Below are positions 1 to 11,459 of a stretch of DNA of 64,000 bases, one piece after another. How positions within the stretch are numbered: position 1 is the stretch's first letter; the number at the start of each line of letters is the position of its first letter. The DNA comes from Trifolium pratense (taxonomy: Eukaryota; Streptophyta; Magnoliopsida; Fabales; Fabaceae). Position numbers and translations under genes: made by a program. The stretch spans positions 38,552,409-38,616,408 of the forward strand of contig NC_060065.1 of the NCBI RefSeq assembly GCF_020283565.1. The letters run 5' to 3'. The notes under the pieces were generated by a model. The model was given only the letters and a program-made list of their open reading frames with translations, did no database searches and had not been told where the DNA came from.

Positions 1-60
1 GGGATCGAACTGTGATACTCCCTATCAAGTCCAGTGTCAATCACCACCGAACTAACTAAC
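1..60 (-). repeat. SINE fragment (tRNA-derived), cut by the window edge
   Basis: Read on the minus strand this matches the head of the SINE at 52613-52782: a 'ttagttcggtggtgattg' A-box-like stretch, then 'gggagtatcacagttcgatc' with a GTTCGATCC-type B box. The element continues left of the window. It is not a tRNA gene because the arms cannot fold into a cloverleaf. Confidence 0.6.
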
Positions 61-782
61 GATTGGTTTTCGCTCCTCATATATTTCGGCGTCTGCCTTA
101 AATTTTTGAAAAATACCCTTCTCAAAAGGGGTCACCACTTTACCTTTAGGGGTGTAAAATCTAAAAAAATACAATTTGATAGTTAAAGTACGAAGATGTA
201 GTTTATATTGAGATATTTATGCCACTTAAAAAATAATAAATAAAAGGTTAAATTATTATTTTCATCTCTAGGTTAAATTGTTGGTTTATATTGGTCCCTA
301 ACTAATTTTTGTTTCTCTTTTTGTCAGTCATTTTGGTCTTTTCCGTCAATTTCTAACATCGATCAACATTGCAAATGATCCATCATATACCTCAATAATT
401 GTTTTAATTTTAACTGTTTGATATTTTTATCAAAATCTAACACATTGAAATTTGCAAGTCTATAATATCTAATTGTGAACCACCACCTAATTTTTTTTTT
501 AAAAACATGTGCAAGCATATACACTCTAAACTTACAACTAGTGATAAATAAGATATCACACCCTCGAGGATTGTTTAGGGGACTGTACTTAAACTCAAGT
601 ATGATTTTTTTTTAATCTCTTTTACTATCAAGCTCAAAAACCTACGAAAATAGTTGAAAGTAGCTAAACTAGCAAAGTTTCTAAGAAAACTTAATATTTA
701 CAAACTTTTGGGATTTTGCTTAAGATTACTTGTGAAACAAGTTAATAGGTGCATTAATATGTATATGTAAAATCGCCTAAAC
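61..782. other. Intergenic, AT-rich; weak transposon traces
   Basis: No convincing gene. Around 275-330 the text 'ggttaaattgttggtttata' followed by 'ttggtccctaact' resembles the end of the fold-back elements seen elsewhere in the window (for example 15433 and 26749). The rest is unassigned. Confidence 0.4.
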
Positions 783-1100
783 TTGCCACTTATCAAAACC
801 AGTGATGCAATACTAGCTCAAAACAAGCTTCTCAACAAGACAGGATGTCAAAGCTTGAGGAACTTTAAATCAGTTCATACAAGTGTCCATGGCAAACCAG
901 AAGAACACAAATACTTCCATCAAGAATTTGTAAGTTTAGATAGGACAGCAAAACAACTTGCTGACAACAAAACTGACACATTCATTGTTAACATTCAGAA
1001 ATAATCCAAAGCAGCAGTGTAATGCAATCATTGGAATAGGAGATGAAGTTGAAGATAATGATGTTGAGGAGGAGGAGGAAAGATGGATAGAATTGTTGAT
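783..1100 (+). pseudogene. Unrecognised coding-like fragment
   Basis: An open frame at 783-1004 (about 73 codons, starting MPLIKTSDAILAQ) has a more even amino-acid mix than the surrounding AT-rich DNA. It is followed after a stop by a Glu/Asp-rich stretch (EDNDVEEEEERW) around 1040-1090. I do not recognise the family. No start context, splice structure or partner exon is evident, and there is no counterpart in the copy B block. It could be a chance ORF or the tail of a lost gene. Confidence 0.25.
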
Positions 1101-1315
1101 TTTCTGTTCCGAGGTAGTAGTAAAATTGTGAAGGCAGAATATAATGATTTTGTTGATTGTTATTTATTGGTATTCAAATGTGATTACTTACTCATAATCT
1201 GAGCTCAAATTTTGGTGCCTCTTGATGTAAATGCTTTGTTCAACACAAAAAAAGACCCTAGTGTTTTCTATGTATATTCTTATATCTTAATAATAAGAGT
1301 ACCATTTACCGTATA

Positions 1316-1478
1316 ACGATTAGGGTGCGTTTGATTCGTAAAACAGCAAGAACTGAACAGAACAACACATAACAAAATAATACAAGACAGGACAAAACTG
1401 TACCGGAAAGATATAAGGCGATAATATACATTGGACAAAACTGTACCGGAAAGATATAAGGCGATAATATTTGGGGCT
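1316..1478. mobile_element. Partial MITE with a 43-bp direct duplication
   Basis: It starts with 'agggtgcgtttgattcgt', a plant hAT-MITE style terminus. Inside, a 43-bp unit containing 'gacaaaactgtaccggaaag' is repeated head to tail at 1391 and 1434. No right terminus is evident, so the element is truncated. It abuts the metacaspase relic and may be what removed that relic's 5' part. Confidence 0.45.
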
Positions 1479-1840
1479 GGTGAACAATCTGTCGGAAGGG
1501 CTTCTGAAATATACATTGAATGACAGTGGTGAAGGAAATGAAAATGTTGTCGAGTCTATACAAGAAGCATATGCTACATTAACTAAGTGCAACATTGTAG
1601 ATAGTGGAATTCTACATGGCAAACTTCGGGGAATGTAAATCCTAATGGGAATTCTAACGAAGCTGATGGAGTTTTTGCAATGCCATACAAGCATAATTGT
1701 AGGGAAAATGTAGCTATACTTTGAGAGGATATCTTGAAGGCTAGGAAGAAACTTCATAGACAAGGTTACACTCAAAAGCTAGGACTCTAGTGTAGTGAAA
1801 ACAATGTTGATGCTCCTTTTATACGCTGGTTTGATGGTGT
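1476..1840 (+). pseudogene. Type II metacaspase pseudogene, C-terminal relic (copy A block)
   Basis: The frames read NNLSEGLLKYTLND, then QEAYATLTKCNIVDSGILHG, and after stops ILKARKKLHRQGYTQKLGL and CSENNVDAPF. These match the end of plant type II metacaspases (cysteine-dependent, Arg/Lys-specific proteases), whose p10 region ends in a 'KAR-KL--QGYTQ-PGLYCSD--V-APF' type segment. Stop codons and frameshifts break it, and the catalytic p20 half is absent. The same relic lies at 21050-21975, showing both belong to one duplicated block. It converges on FGT1 copy A. The assignment rests on remembered family sequence, not a search. Confidence 0.7.
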
Positions 1841-1984
1841 TTGTTTGCAAATACTTTTATGAGTTTCCCACAATCAATGTTGCACATAAGAAATATGTAA
1901 TATATATCTGGTTATAATGTGTAGCGTATGAATTCTCAAACAAAAAAATAACGTGTAGCATATGTCATAATCGAGTTCATATAT

Positions 1985-2430
1985 CATATGTGAAAGATAA
2001 GCCGTCATTAGTATTTCCTTGTGTCAATGATCACCCATATAGATATACCATTTTGAATTTTACACAAAACTGGATGATGAAACCAAAAGATTGCAACGGT
2101 GATTGCACAACTTTGATGCATCTCAATGAGATCAGCGCTTTCCTATTCACAAATTTCAGCAACAAACTTAAGCCTAAACCTAAAACAAAAACTGCTAGTG
2201 ATCTTTCAAGAAAGGGTAATATCTGGTGTCTCAGGTCAATCATCCAATTCTATAACCTGTGTTAAACCTACAGAAGGTGTACTTAAACCTGCAGAAGATG
2301 TCACCTGTGTTAAACCTACAGAATGTGTACTTAAACCTGCAGAAGACGTCAAAAGAAAATATAAGTATACACATAACCTTGGAAATAAGAATTTGACCGA
2401 AATTCAAACAAAAGTATGATATTTGCAACT
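1985..2430 (+). pseudogene. Duplicated coding-like segment of unknown function with a 48-bp in-frame repeat
   Basis: Reading across a frameshift gives KLKPKPKTKTASDL, then SGVSGQSSNSI, then two copies of a 16-residue unit (VKPTEGVLKPAEDVTC and VKPTECVLKPAEDV). The 48-bp unit lies at about 2255-2302 and 2303-2350. A related stretch at 22130-22410 keeps KPKTKTASDL and SGVSGQSSSSI but has almost none of the repeat. Conservation between the copies suggests an ancestral coding region or conserved UTR behind the metacaspase relic. The family is not recognised. Confidence 0.35.
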
Positions 2431-2462
2431 AAGAATAATTAAGAAAAAAGAATATTTAGCTT

Positions 2463-5400
2463 TTAATGTGCAGGTGTGGTGGTAGGGATGTAGAGAAAAA
2501 GAAAGAAACCTTCAAGCACAGCTGTAACGGCTGCATTAGGTACAAGAAGCCCAACTATACGTCTGTTATCTGATGTAGTTTCAACGCAAACAATGCGTAA
2601 CCTCCTATGAATTAGTCTGACCTGTATATATTTTTATTTGCATTATAAAATAATTATTATATTTTAAGCAAGGTGTAATGCTCCAATGATTAAACAATTC
2701 ACCAGAGGCTCGACAGAATCAGCACATTTTTCATCAAAAAGAAGTTACTCAGTACCAAAGTTACTATAAAAGTTAGTTTTATCAATGTTATATCACAACA
2801 AGTTGATACATCATACCTGCTTAGAAAGAACGGTTTGTGTTTTTCCCCAAAGAGGAAGAATGACACCACCTAAGACATTTACTTCTTGTAGTCTTGAGCC
2901 AACTGAACATGATTTACCATTCTTACATTTGGGACCATGCATGCACTGACAACAAAGGTAATATGTCAAAATGTGAGATACCGTGAATTAAAAAAATCTA
3001 CATATTTTCTGACCCCATGACTGCACACATAAAACATAGAACACACATGAGTGCACAACAAAACATAAATCACATGCACTGATTAATGAGATTCGAAATC
3101 ATGTTACATCGCAAGGTAGAATACAACTTTATCGTACAACCGCTAATACATTTATGGTTCCGTTCTCTTAGAATTGAGAGTTGGATCTAACTCAACCCTA
3201 CAAAACCAACTTGTAAGGTGAGGATTGCCTCTACTTTATAAACATATATTCAGGCCATCTCGCATCCGAGGTGAGACTTCTTAACACACCCCCTCGCGCC
3301 TAGCACTGTTGGGTTTGGGGCGCGAATATAAATGTTTTCTGGTTTTCTAGATCCGTCTTAACTGTAAGCTAGTCCCGTACTGTAGGGGGTTATTAACAGT
3401 TCAATGTCTACTCTACTCTTATCAGTTTCCTTTGCATATGAAGATACAATTACAAGAAATAACCTAAACGGTATATATACCTGTTTAGATGAAACTTCAT
3501 ACTCGTGTTCCCAACTTATTTGGGCTGCTTCTAAAGATGAAACTTTTGAATATTTCTTAGTTAATTCTGCCAGATGCATATCCCTACAATTGCAGTGGAA
3601 TATGGGTAAACAAGAAAGTTATACTAAAAGAAGGCCAAGTAACTGAAATACATACCGAGGTGATTCTCCGGTGGTGGGACGAACTATCTTATACATAGCT
3701 GAAGCAGAACTGCAACAGAAAGAAGAACAAACATAATGACTTCAGTAAACTGTCATTAATTGAAATTGAATCCTCATACAAGTATGACAAAAATCAGGAA
3801 CAATACCTTTCAAATGCTAAAATAACATGGCGTTTTCCCATAAACTCACTGTTGGACTTGTAGAAGCCATCTCCAGATGAACCAAACTCAGCTTTCTGTT
3901 TCTCTTTCAGCATGGTATTCGCCAACTTATACGTAAATTATAATATTATATCAGTAAACTATGTATGTTAGAGGAAAGAAAAATTTAGTTAGGACATCTG
4001 AGAAAGCATATGCACCTCCCATGAAACCCCACGATCAAAGATGAATGTGAACAAAACAGTTGAAGCCCCACACATTTGATCAACATAGACTGTCTTCATC
4101 AGAGGAAAGTTACCGTCAGTCTTAAATACGAAAATGAGTGGCAGCAAGAAGTTTAGGACAAAAATAAATACCTTTGGAGTCCCTTGCAGTTCAATGACAT
4201 TAGCTTTCAAGTGAACAATGCCTCTGTCAAGGCTACCTTCAATGCGAGCTTTTTGAACAAGAAGATCCAAGTTATTCACAAATAACTCAAATAGCCTGTT
4301 GATACAGAATAAATTAGTGTATTGAACAAAATGCTGAAAGTAAAAGCATCAAATCATTTCATTCACAAAATACAAACCTATTCTGAATCTCAGGAACTAT
4401 TCCCAAAATCCGGTTGAGAAATCGTCTAACATCATTGTTAGCTTTCTTTTTTTTTGAAGAGGCATACCATCCAGAATCTTCATCATCTCCTTTAAATATA
4501 AAAAGTCAGCATTTAATAATGATGGAAAACACAGATAATTTGGTATCATAAACTTCACAACAGTCAACGATGAAAACTGAAACACATTATTATATACGTA
4601 TTCAATCTAATATACGACATGGGAAGAAAACAATGAATTACCATGATTGGCGTCCATAGAAATTCCGACAGAATCAAGAGCAGATGTTGCCTGCTTACTA
4701 AAATCAGGATCCTACATAACACCACTGTTATCACCGATGTATATGAATAATTCAGATGTTGCCAATATGCACATTTGTTATTATACCTGCTCCATTATTC
4801 CTTTGTACAAATTCTCCAGAGCCCTCTTCCCATAATCATTCTCATAATTATATGCACTTAATGAAGGTCCAGCCCTGTAATGAATGCACAGACAACATCG
4901 GCTAAAATGTTAAAATTTATCCATGGTGGCACACTAGAAACACAAAACTGATAAATCCTACTTACCTGCGATCCCCCTGAGTCAAAGCCCCAAGGGATTC
5001 TAATCTCTTAGCTACAGATGATGCAAATCGGCGTTCTCCACCAAGGTTTGAGAATAGTAATCTGAAGAACATTTTCAAGGATAAGAAATTGGGTTAAACA
5101 AGTATACTATCTTAAGCAATATCAACGACGCTTTTCACTGCAACCATTTCAAATAAGATTTAAAGTGTTTTGTTTCCCTCTTAATCAATAATGCTAAGTG
5201 ACCTGTATTCTGGTGCTGAGATTTGATTTGATCTATGAGTTCTTCCAAACTGCTGAATTGCTCGGTCGGCACTCCATGGAAGTTCGAGAGTTATATGAAC
5301 CCTTCTTTTCTATTTCGTAATGTCAAAGAGAACAACGAAGCATAAAATAAGTGTAAAGCTCAAAAACTAATACAATATCAAAACCCAACAAAATAATACA

Positions 5401-8400
5401 ACAGAAAAAGCTTCTGATATTTACGAACAGTTTGATTACCTGATTTCTCACTCTTTTGTCTGCCTGCAACGAGACGCCAGCTGATCCAGCTTCAGAGATG
5501 ATAGCCACCAACTTCTTACCTTCCATGAAGAGCATTTTTTCATGCATGTTGACCATGTCCGCAGTGACATCTTTTCTAAAGGGTTAAAACACAAAAAGCT
5601 AATTCAGCTAGGGTCTGATAAACCATTTTTATCAATTAGATAGGAGACATTTTGCAACTCACGTATTTCGAGTCTGATAAACCACACCCATTCCGCTAGG
5701 GTCTCTCACAAGCATTCCTTTCCTTCCTGTAATTTCTGCAACTATGTCATGGCCTCCTAACTGCATCAAAAATTAATTTACAGAGTCTAGTAAAAGAACT
5801 ATAATTTTCGGATAATCATATTTTGTAAGGTTCAAATTGTTATCTTCCTGGTGACAGAGGAAGATGAGGATGAATACATAAATGATCATTTACCTGGTCA
5901 ATAATATCATCCAAGGGATTGTTTGGAAGATCCAAAGCACGAATTGTCTCTAATATTTGTTTCTTGCTCTCGATGGCTGTGTCGTAACTGCAGCAAAGCC
6001 GGTAAAAATATTCACCACTGCCATACTATTTTATTGAACATAAAATGATAAACTATGCCATTTAAACCAGAGTGCCAAACTAAACTAATTATGTTCTAAA
6101 CCTCTTCGGGAGTTTAATTTTGTTTGTTCCAGGAGGGGGATAATTGACAGTTTTATCCTTGCACAAATTACATGCCCATTCCTCAAGAATAAAATCGCGA
6201 ATTGGGGGCACCACGCATGTCTGATGAGCGTATTTTCCACAGAAGGAACACTGCAACAAGTTTTCCTTTTCCGGCAAAGAAAAATAGGCGAATCCAAGAA
6301 TTAAATAAGGCAATTGAAGAATGTTTTTTCAGAGAATAATTAAATAAGAACTACCTCTTGAGTACTGCAAATTTCACATTTCTGAAATGCTTCATAATCA
6401 GAGTCGGCAGCTGCACCAAATCAAATGGTTCTCACGAGAAGTTTTTTATGTACTGAATACTACCATCACTACTTTAATATAACTTCAAACATTCAAATTG
6501 TAAACTTATGTACAAAAGAGAAATGCTTATTAATCTAGAATAACATGAGAAAGAAAACGCACCACTTTCATCCCCTTCTGGTCCGTAATCAGAATCACGG
6601 GCAACTGCATTAAGTCAACGGCGAAATTAAAAAGATATCATGTAATCTTGCTGTGTACTGAATATTAATAACACACCATCACTAGTACATGCAAAAGGTC
6701 AAACCAAAGTTTGCTTGAAACTCACTTTCATATGCTTCATCACTCTCAGCATCACTTGGAGGCTCCAACTTAGCTACTTTTCTGACTCTAGATTTTGCTG
6801 AAACGTCAGGACCTGCCAAGTGCCTCTTCCTTCGAGGCCTCTTTACACCATCATCTACTATAATAGAATTGAAAATAAAAACATGTTGTAAATAACTTAG
6901 TGTAAATAATGTATTTTTACTTTTATTAATAATAATTTTATTATTAGTAATAATTTGTATTCAGCTCATTAGTCAGACCCAGTAGGTTATAACTTCGAAA
7001 TATATTCAGTTTTCACAAAACTAATAACTGGGAATTAATGAAAAATAAATGAAACGTTCATAACAAACAACACAGCACCTTGGAGAACTTCAGGCTTTTT
7101 CGGAAATGAGTAATCATCTGGAAAATAATCTTCAACAAATTTTAGCATCAACTCACGAGGTCCACAAATAAAGTCATCAAGTTCAGAGCCCTATCCAACA
7201 CAATAAATAAATAACACAATGCAACTGAAATGCAGAAAATATTGTTATATAGGAAACAAAAAAGGATCCAAACAGTAATACACACGTATTTTGAAACAGC
7301 ATCCTCCGTCCTTGCTTCCCCGGTACACTGCAGACCTATGACTACACACTTGTCTTCCATTACTGCTTGTTTCACCAGTCTCACTACAGCAGGGACTTTA
7401 GCAGACATACACAAGTGTCTAAAGAAGCGCTAAAATTTTACAAGGAAAGCGGACAATTCAAAAACTTAGTATATCATATAAATGTTTAATAGGCATGACG
7501 AACTTGTCTCTAGACACCAACTTAAACTTAATACCTGGTGCGTTGCCCAGTATAATCTCCATAGTACTCTAGTATTAGGTTTTTCAGGTAGGAGGTCAAT
7601 GGCAGACTTCAATTTCTTACGCAAATCCACCCAAACTTCTGTAGCCTTTTTATACACATCCTATGAAATTTGATAAAAACATTCATCGTCAGATAAGCAT
7701 ACTGAATTCATAAGAAATTTGATAAGAACTGTCAAATTATACAAAATATAGACAACTACTGAAGAATGAGGCCTTCAATGGAAAACACTAGAGTATTGTC
7801 TACAATGGAAACAATGTATGATTATCACCCAATGGCTACAACATTGGATCAAGGGTGACCAACCACTAGGGTTGTATCACCCATCATAAGCATAATATGG
7901 GAGATTATGGTGCTATGTTCATAGAAATTAGTTGGCATACCGTCATTTTATCGTCTAATGTTGCTTCAATAATTTCAAACTCAGCACCCTTGTAGCTAAG
8001 CGTACGACATAAATACATGCCCCTGAAATTATAAAAATAAAAAAGAAGAATATATATTTCAGATACATATATAAGTACATAAGGCTGGGAGTGAGTGTGT
8101 TTGTAGAAATGTTATAACCTTGCTTTCATGTCCAATGCAACTAGCTCTAGAGCTCCAACACCCCCTTTGTCAAGAGCACCTGGATTCATCATAGGTATAA
8201 AACCATAACAATTAGGAAATATAGGTATAAAACGATAACAATTTACAAAATGTTCTATGTGATGCAGCAATATTAAGCTGAACTTAAATGTTGTAAATAT
8301 GTGGCTCTACATTTGTAGTTATTTTAAGTTATTGTAATCTACCTATTAAACAGACCTATAAGGTGTTAAAAAAACAATCGGTAACCAAAAAAAGAATAAT

Positions 8401-10910
8401 GATGTGCATCATTATTTGAGCAAGTGAATGTTCTTAAGCAAGTGTCAAAGTGTTTGCCCGTAGCAGTCCTCAAAATAAAATGTGAAGAAAAAAGATGACC
8501 AGTCATAGTTACTATTTTGAAAACAAAAAGAAAATAGAAAGACCACTACCTAGAAAATCATTAAAATCACGGAAATCAGTCCCATCTCCCCAAAGGCCAA
8601 GTCGAACCATATAAGCCATATTGCGAGGTTCAGATGCACCAGTAGCTGAGCAATAAATGACACGAGCTTCAGGTAGTTGATCCTGTCAAATTAGATTGAA
8701 AGAATTATTTCACTTTAAAATGAACATTGACAAAGTTAGAGTGCAAACACAAAGGAAGAGAAGGCATGAAGAGAAACAATGATATTAGAAGCTTTCCGTT
8801 ACAGAGTAAGATGAACAAACCTGGATATCAAGTACAGCTTTACCAGTTTTTGTTGGTTTCATATTCTTTTCGGGAACCAGATTTTTTGCTTTATGACACT
8901 GTAATGAAGCCACTCACACTCTTTAGAAATACCACTTAATAATAATATCCTTCAAACTTAAACAGTGGAAATACCAATTTACACAGGAACAATTTCAATT
9001 TAAAAAAGTCTGATACCTCATCAAAAATTATAAGACCATCAAACCCAGGTCCACACCACTGCACAAGCTGTTGCATACGGGAACGACCTTTGCTAGATGA
9101 TGCTATGAGGCTACTGTATGTCGAGAAAATAACTCCGTCCCTAACTCCAACAGTCTCCGAGTCAAGCTTAGTATAAGGCAGTTTGTTCAAAGCATGCACT
9201 GGATAGATTCAAGAAAGAAATATATTTAAATGCATAATAATTCTTGCAATATACAAAACACAATTACAAGAACTTTTCAATGAAACTGAATGTCTTCTCT
9301 CAGTGTTTAATGACCTTTATTTTATGCTAAGAGTATGACAATTAAGTTAACCTTTATTTTATAGGAATTTAGTTACACAAACCCAAAAAACATACCATCA
9401 ATGCAACTTGCACCCATATCATCCAAATCTCTTCTGGCATCAAACTTCAAGTCTGAACCAATAGAAATCCACCTGTGTAAGATCATTGAAACAAGGAAAA
9501 TGAATTAAAAAGAACAAATGAAATCTCAATCCAAGTTGTAATTACAAACAGCATGTGTGCCTGTACAATAAAGCACGTTGAAAAGATAATGCTCAAACTG
9601 TGACAGAGACTTACAAGGCTTTCTTCCTCCCATTGTTCCAGTTCTCCCAAATTAGCCCAGCAACTGTTCGACCTTTACCAACACCCGCTCCATCCCCAAT
9701 AAAGAATCCAGCCCTAGTACCATCGGGAATGTGTTGAAGATGTCTCTGCCATGTAAACAAGTATCATACATATGATAGCTAAATTATTATCAATTATCAA
9801 TATTCAATCATGTTCTGAGAGAAACCTGACTAGCATAAACCACAGTCTCAATCTGTAAGCATGACAAAGTCTTGAAATATTCCAACTCATCCTTAATCTT
9901 TGGAACATAAGTAGGCTCGGGTGGCTGCACAGCAGACAAGGAAGACGTTTCCACAATCGGATCTGGATGTGGAGGTCCGATAGATAGCTTTGATGGTCGC
10001 TGCATAACAAGAGACCTTGCTATTCAATAAATTAACTCAAATAAAGTTTTAATATAAATTGGTCTCGAGAATCAATAACTCACATAATCTGTAAATGTTT
10101 CTCCAGGCATACCACCATCAGCTTCATCTTGCTCTACTTCTTTAACCAGCTGATATATTTTCATATTGAAAGAAGCAACAAAGCATGAGATACAAATACA
10201 AGATAGTAAAAATCATGGTAAATTCTTAGCAGTACCATATATATAAAAATATGACATGACATTGAATTTTGCCTACAAGGTACTACTGTACTACTAGTGT
10301 ACCCAACAAAACTCTTATCAATAATGAATTCAACAGAACATTCCAAAACGGCTTTCATACCAATTAAGAAACCCTCCAAAATATATCTTGTATAACAAGT
10401 TAAGTAATCATTCTCTAAGCAACACGACATTCATTACATGAAATTCCACCAAATTCAAAATTAGGTCAAAATCAAATAACCAACAATACTAAAAAAAAGC
10501 ACAATCAAAGTAAAAAAAAAAAAAAAAACCTCGTTAACTTCTTCTTCACTATGATCATTGACATCAAGCTGAACGAAACAGCAGTTAGGACAACGGTTGG
10601 AGACATTATTCGGTAGTATGTTAATAAGAGCCATACAACACGGACACCGAGGGCGATCATCGTACGGATTGGTGGATAAGACGCCTGGCATTTGACGGTT
10701 AGGATGACTAGGTAAATTCGTCGCATCTTTTCTATGCTGTTGCCGCCGTGGGAAGAGCTTTTGTTGGAGGCGCAAAACGGCGGCACGCGCCCTGAGAACG
10801 GAAGGAGGAGGTGGTGGTGGCAGTTGTGAGTTAAAGAGACGTTGTTGATATGGAAAAGTAGAAGAAGAGTGAGCGGGAAAAACGGTTTTTTTGTTGGCGG
10901 GTCTTTTCAT
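2463..10910 (-). CDS. FGT1: FORGETTER1 / Strawberry notch homologue, copy A (helicase-like chromatin protein)
   Basis: Homologue of Arabidopsis FORGETTER1 (Strawberry notch family), a nuclear helicase-like protein that works with chromatin remodellers and sustains heat-stress memory. My reconstruction has 32 exons, all phases closing, 1,234 codons: 10910-10530, 10149-10084, 9999-9826, 9745-9615, 9472-9396, 9198-9017, 8898-8821, 8682-8550, 8179-8119, 8022-7941, 7660-7535, 7429-7286, 7190-7079, 6854-6726, 6604-6563, 6410-6355, 6265-6102, 5987-5894, 5760-5663, 5575-5440, 5309-5203, 5061-4966, 4874-4787, 4711-4642, 4489-4378, 4295-4172, 4093-4016, 3925-3807, 3709-3656, 3583-3481, 2945-2817, 2621-2463. 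Visible motifs: one LSD1-like zinc ribbon (CPCC...CPNC), Walker [12 protein letters not shown] (Lys near 231), DECH near 336-339, PHD finger about 651-693, [12 protein letters not shown], and [10 protein letters not shown]. Oddities: the first zinc ribbon has lost its cysteines; exon 17 lacks a canonical AG acceptor (see regulatory entry); exon 24 is 17 codons shorter than in copy B; the last residues differ from copy B. The start was chosen because the frame is open from 10910 and the copy B start is absent here. Family call very sure; exact ends less so. Confidence 0.9.
3160..3335 (-). mobile_element. TRIM LTR fragment inside FGT1 copy A intron 30
   Basis: Read on the minus strand this carries 'gttaagaagtctcacctcgg' and 'ccttacaagttggttttgta', the same words as the TRIM at 54239-54510 ('ttaagaagttccacattgg', 'ccttacaagccggttttgta'). 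The intron is 535 bp here against 113 bp in copy B, so this insertion came after the duplication or was lost from B. It lies in the intron between exons 30 and 31 and leaves both splice sites intact. Confidence 0.6.
6265..6276 (-). promoter_or_regulatory. Mutated splice acceptor of FGT1 copy A exon 17
   Basis: On the minus strand copy A reads 'tttgccggaaaaggaaaac' where copy B reads 'tttgcaggaaagggaaaac'. The ancestral AG is therefore CG in copy A. The next AG is six bases downstream (ending at 6266) and would drop two codons (Glu-Lys) while keeping frame. I placed the exon start at 6265 on that basis. Confidence 0.65.
6852..6860 (-). promoter_or_regulatory. Tandem (NAGNAG) splice acceptor, FGT1 copy A exon 14
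   Basis: The minus strand reads 'atagtagatgatgg', offering acceptors three bases apart. Copy B has only the distal AG ('ggtagatgatgg'). Use of the proximal site would add one Val codon. The distal site is used in my model because it matches copy B. Confidence 0.5.
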
Positions 10911-11230
10911 CTTCTTCTTCTTTTGTTGGTGGAATATTTTTGCTCTTTCTGTCGGCAGAGTGAGATTTAATTTAATGGATTAATAAGTGCTGGTTTATGA
11001 AATTGATTAAAACAAGAATAACAGAGAATAGAGATGACGGAGAAGACTTGACAAATAAGAATTTCAAAGGTTTTTAACAAATAAAAAAGATATGACGGAG
11101 ATGAAGAGAGGGAAAAAAAAAAAAAGAGTATTGTGTTTTCTCTTTAACCGTTGAGTTTATTTTATTTAAAAATTAAATATAGAATGGGCCAATTTTTAAT
11201 GGGCTTTCATTAATAATAGCACTACTAAAT
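10911..11230 (-). promoter_or_regulatory. 5' flank and putative promoter of FGT1 copy A
   Basis: About 320 bp upstream of the copy A start. A TTC-rich tract (10911-10926 on the plus strand) abuts the start, as in copy B, and homology to the copy B flank fades within about 30 bp. A/T tracts are frequent. No clear TATA box could be chosen. Confidence 0.35.
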
Positions 11231-11233
11231 TAT

Positions 11234-11430
11234 TGTCAACTTAGCTCAATTGGTAGGAATGTGACTTCTTTTCACATGCCTTGAGACACTCACGCGTCCC
11301 CCGACCTTTCAATTCTACCCCGTGCAAAGTAGGAAGCGAGCTAATAAAAATAGAAAAACTGATAAAAAAGCGTTTGTGTGCTACTCTGCTTGTGTGTAAA
11401 TAGCAAAATCCGAAGGAAAAAAAAAAACAG
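11234..11430 (+). repeat. Degenerate tRNA-derived SINE
   Basis: It begins 'aacttagctcaattggtagg' (A-box-like), followed by a weak B-box-like 'gacctttcaattctacc', and ends in an A-rich stretch near 11415-11430. The head is related to the SINE at 17857 ('gcttagctcagttggtaggg'). Confidence 0.5.
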
Positions 11431-11459
11431 TTCATTATAAAAATAAAAATTCTCCTCAC

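Noticed and set aside
1280..1775. Three overlapping minus-strand ORFs of 78-151 codons
   Set aside because: They overlap one another and run antisense to the metacaspase relic and MITE. Phe/Ser/Cys-rich translation of repeat DNA.
2463..10910. Series of separate small zinc-finger and helicase genes
   Set aside because: The pieces are exons of one gene: each boundary has paired donor and acceptor sites with matching phase, and the order matches FORGETTER1.
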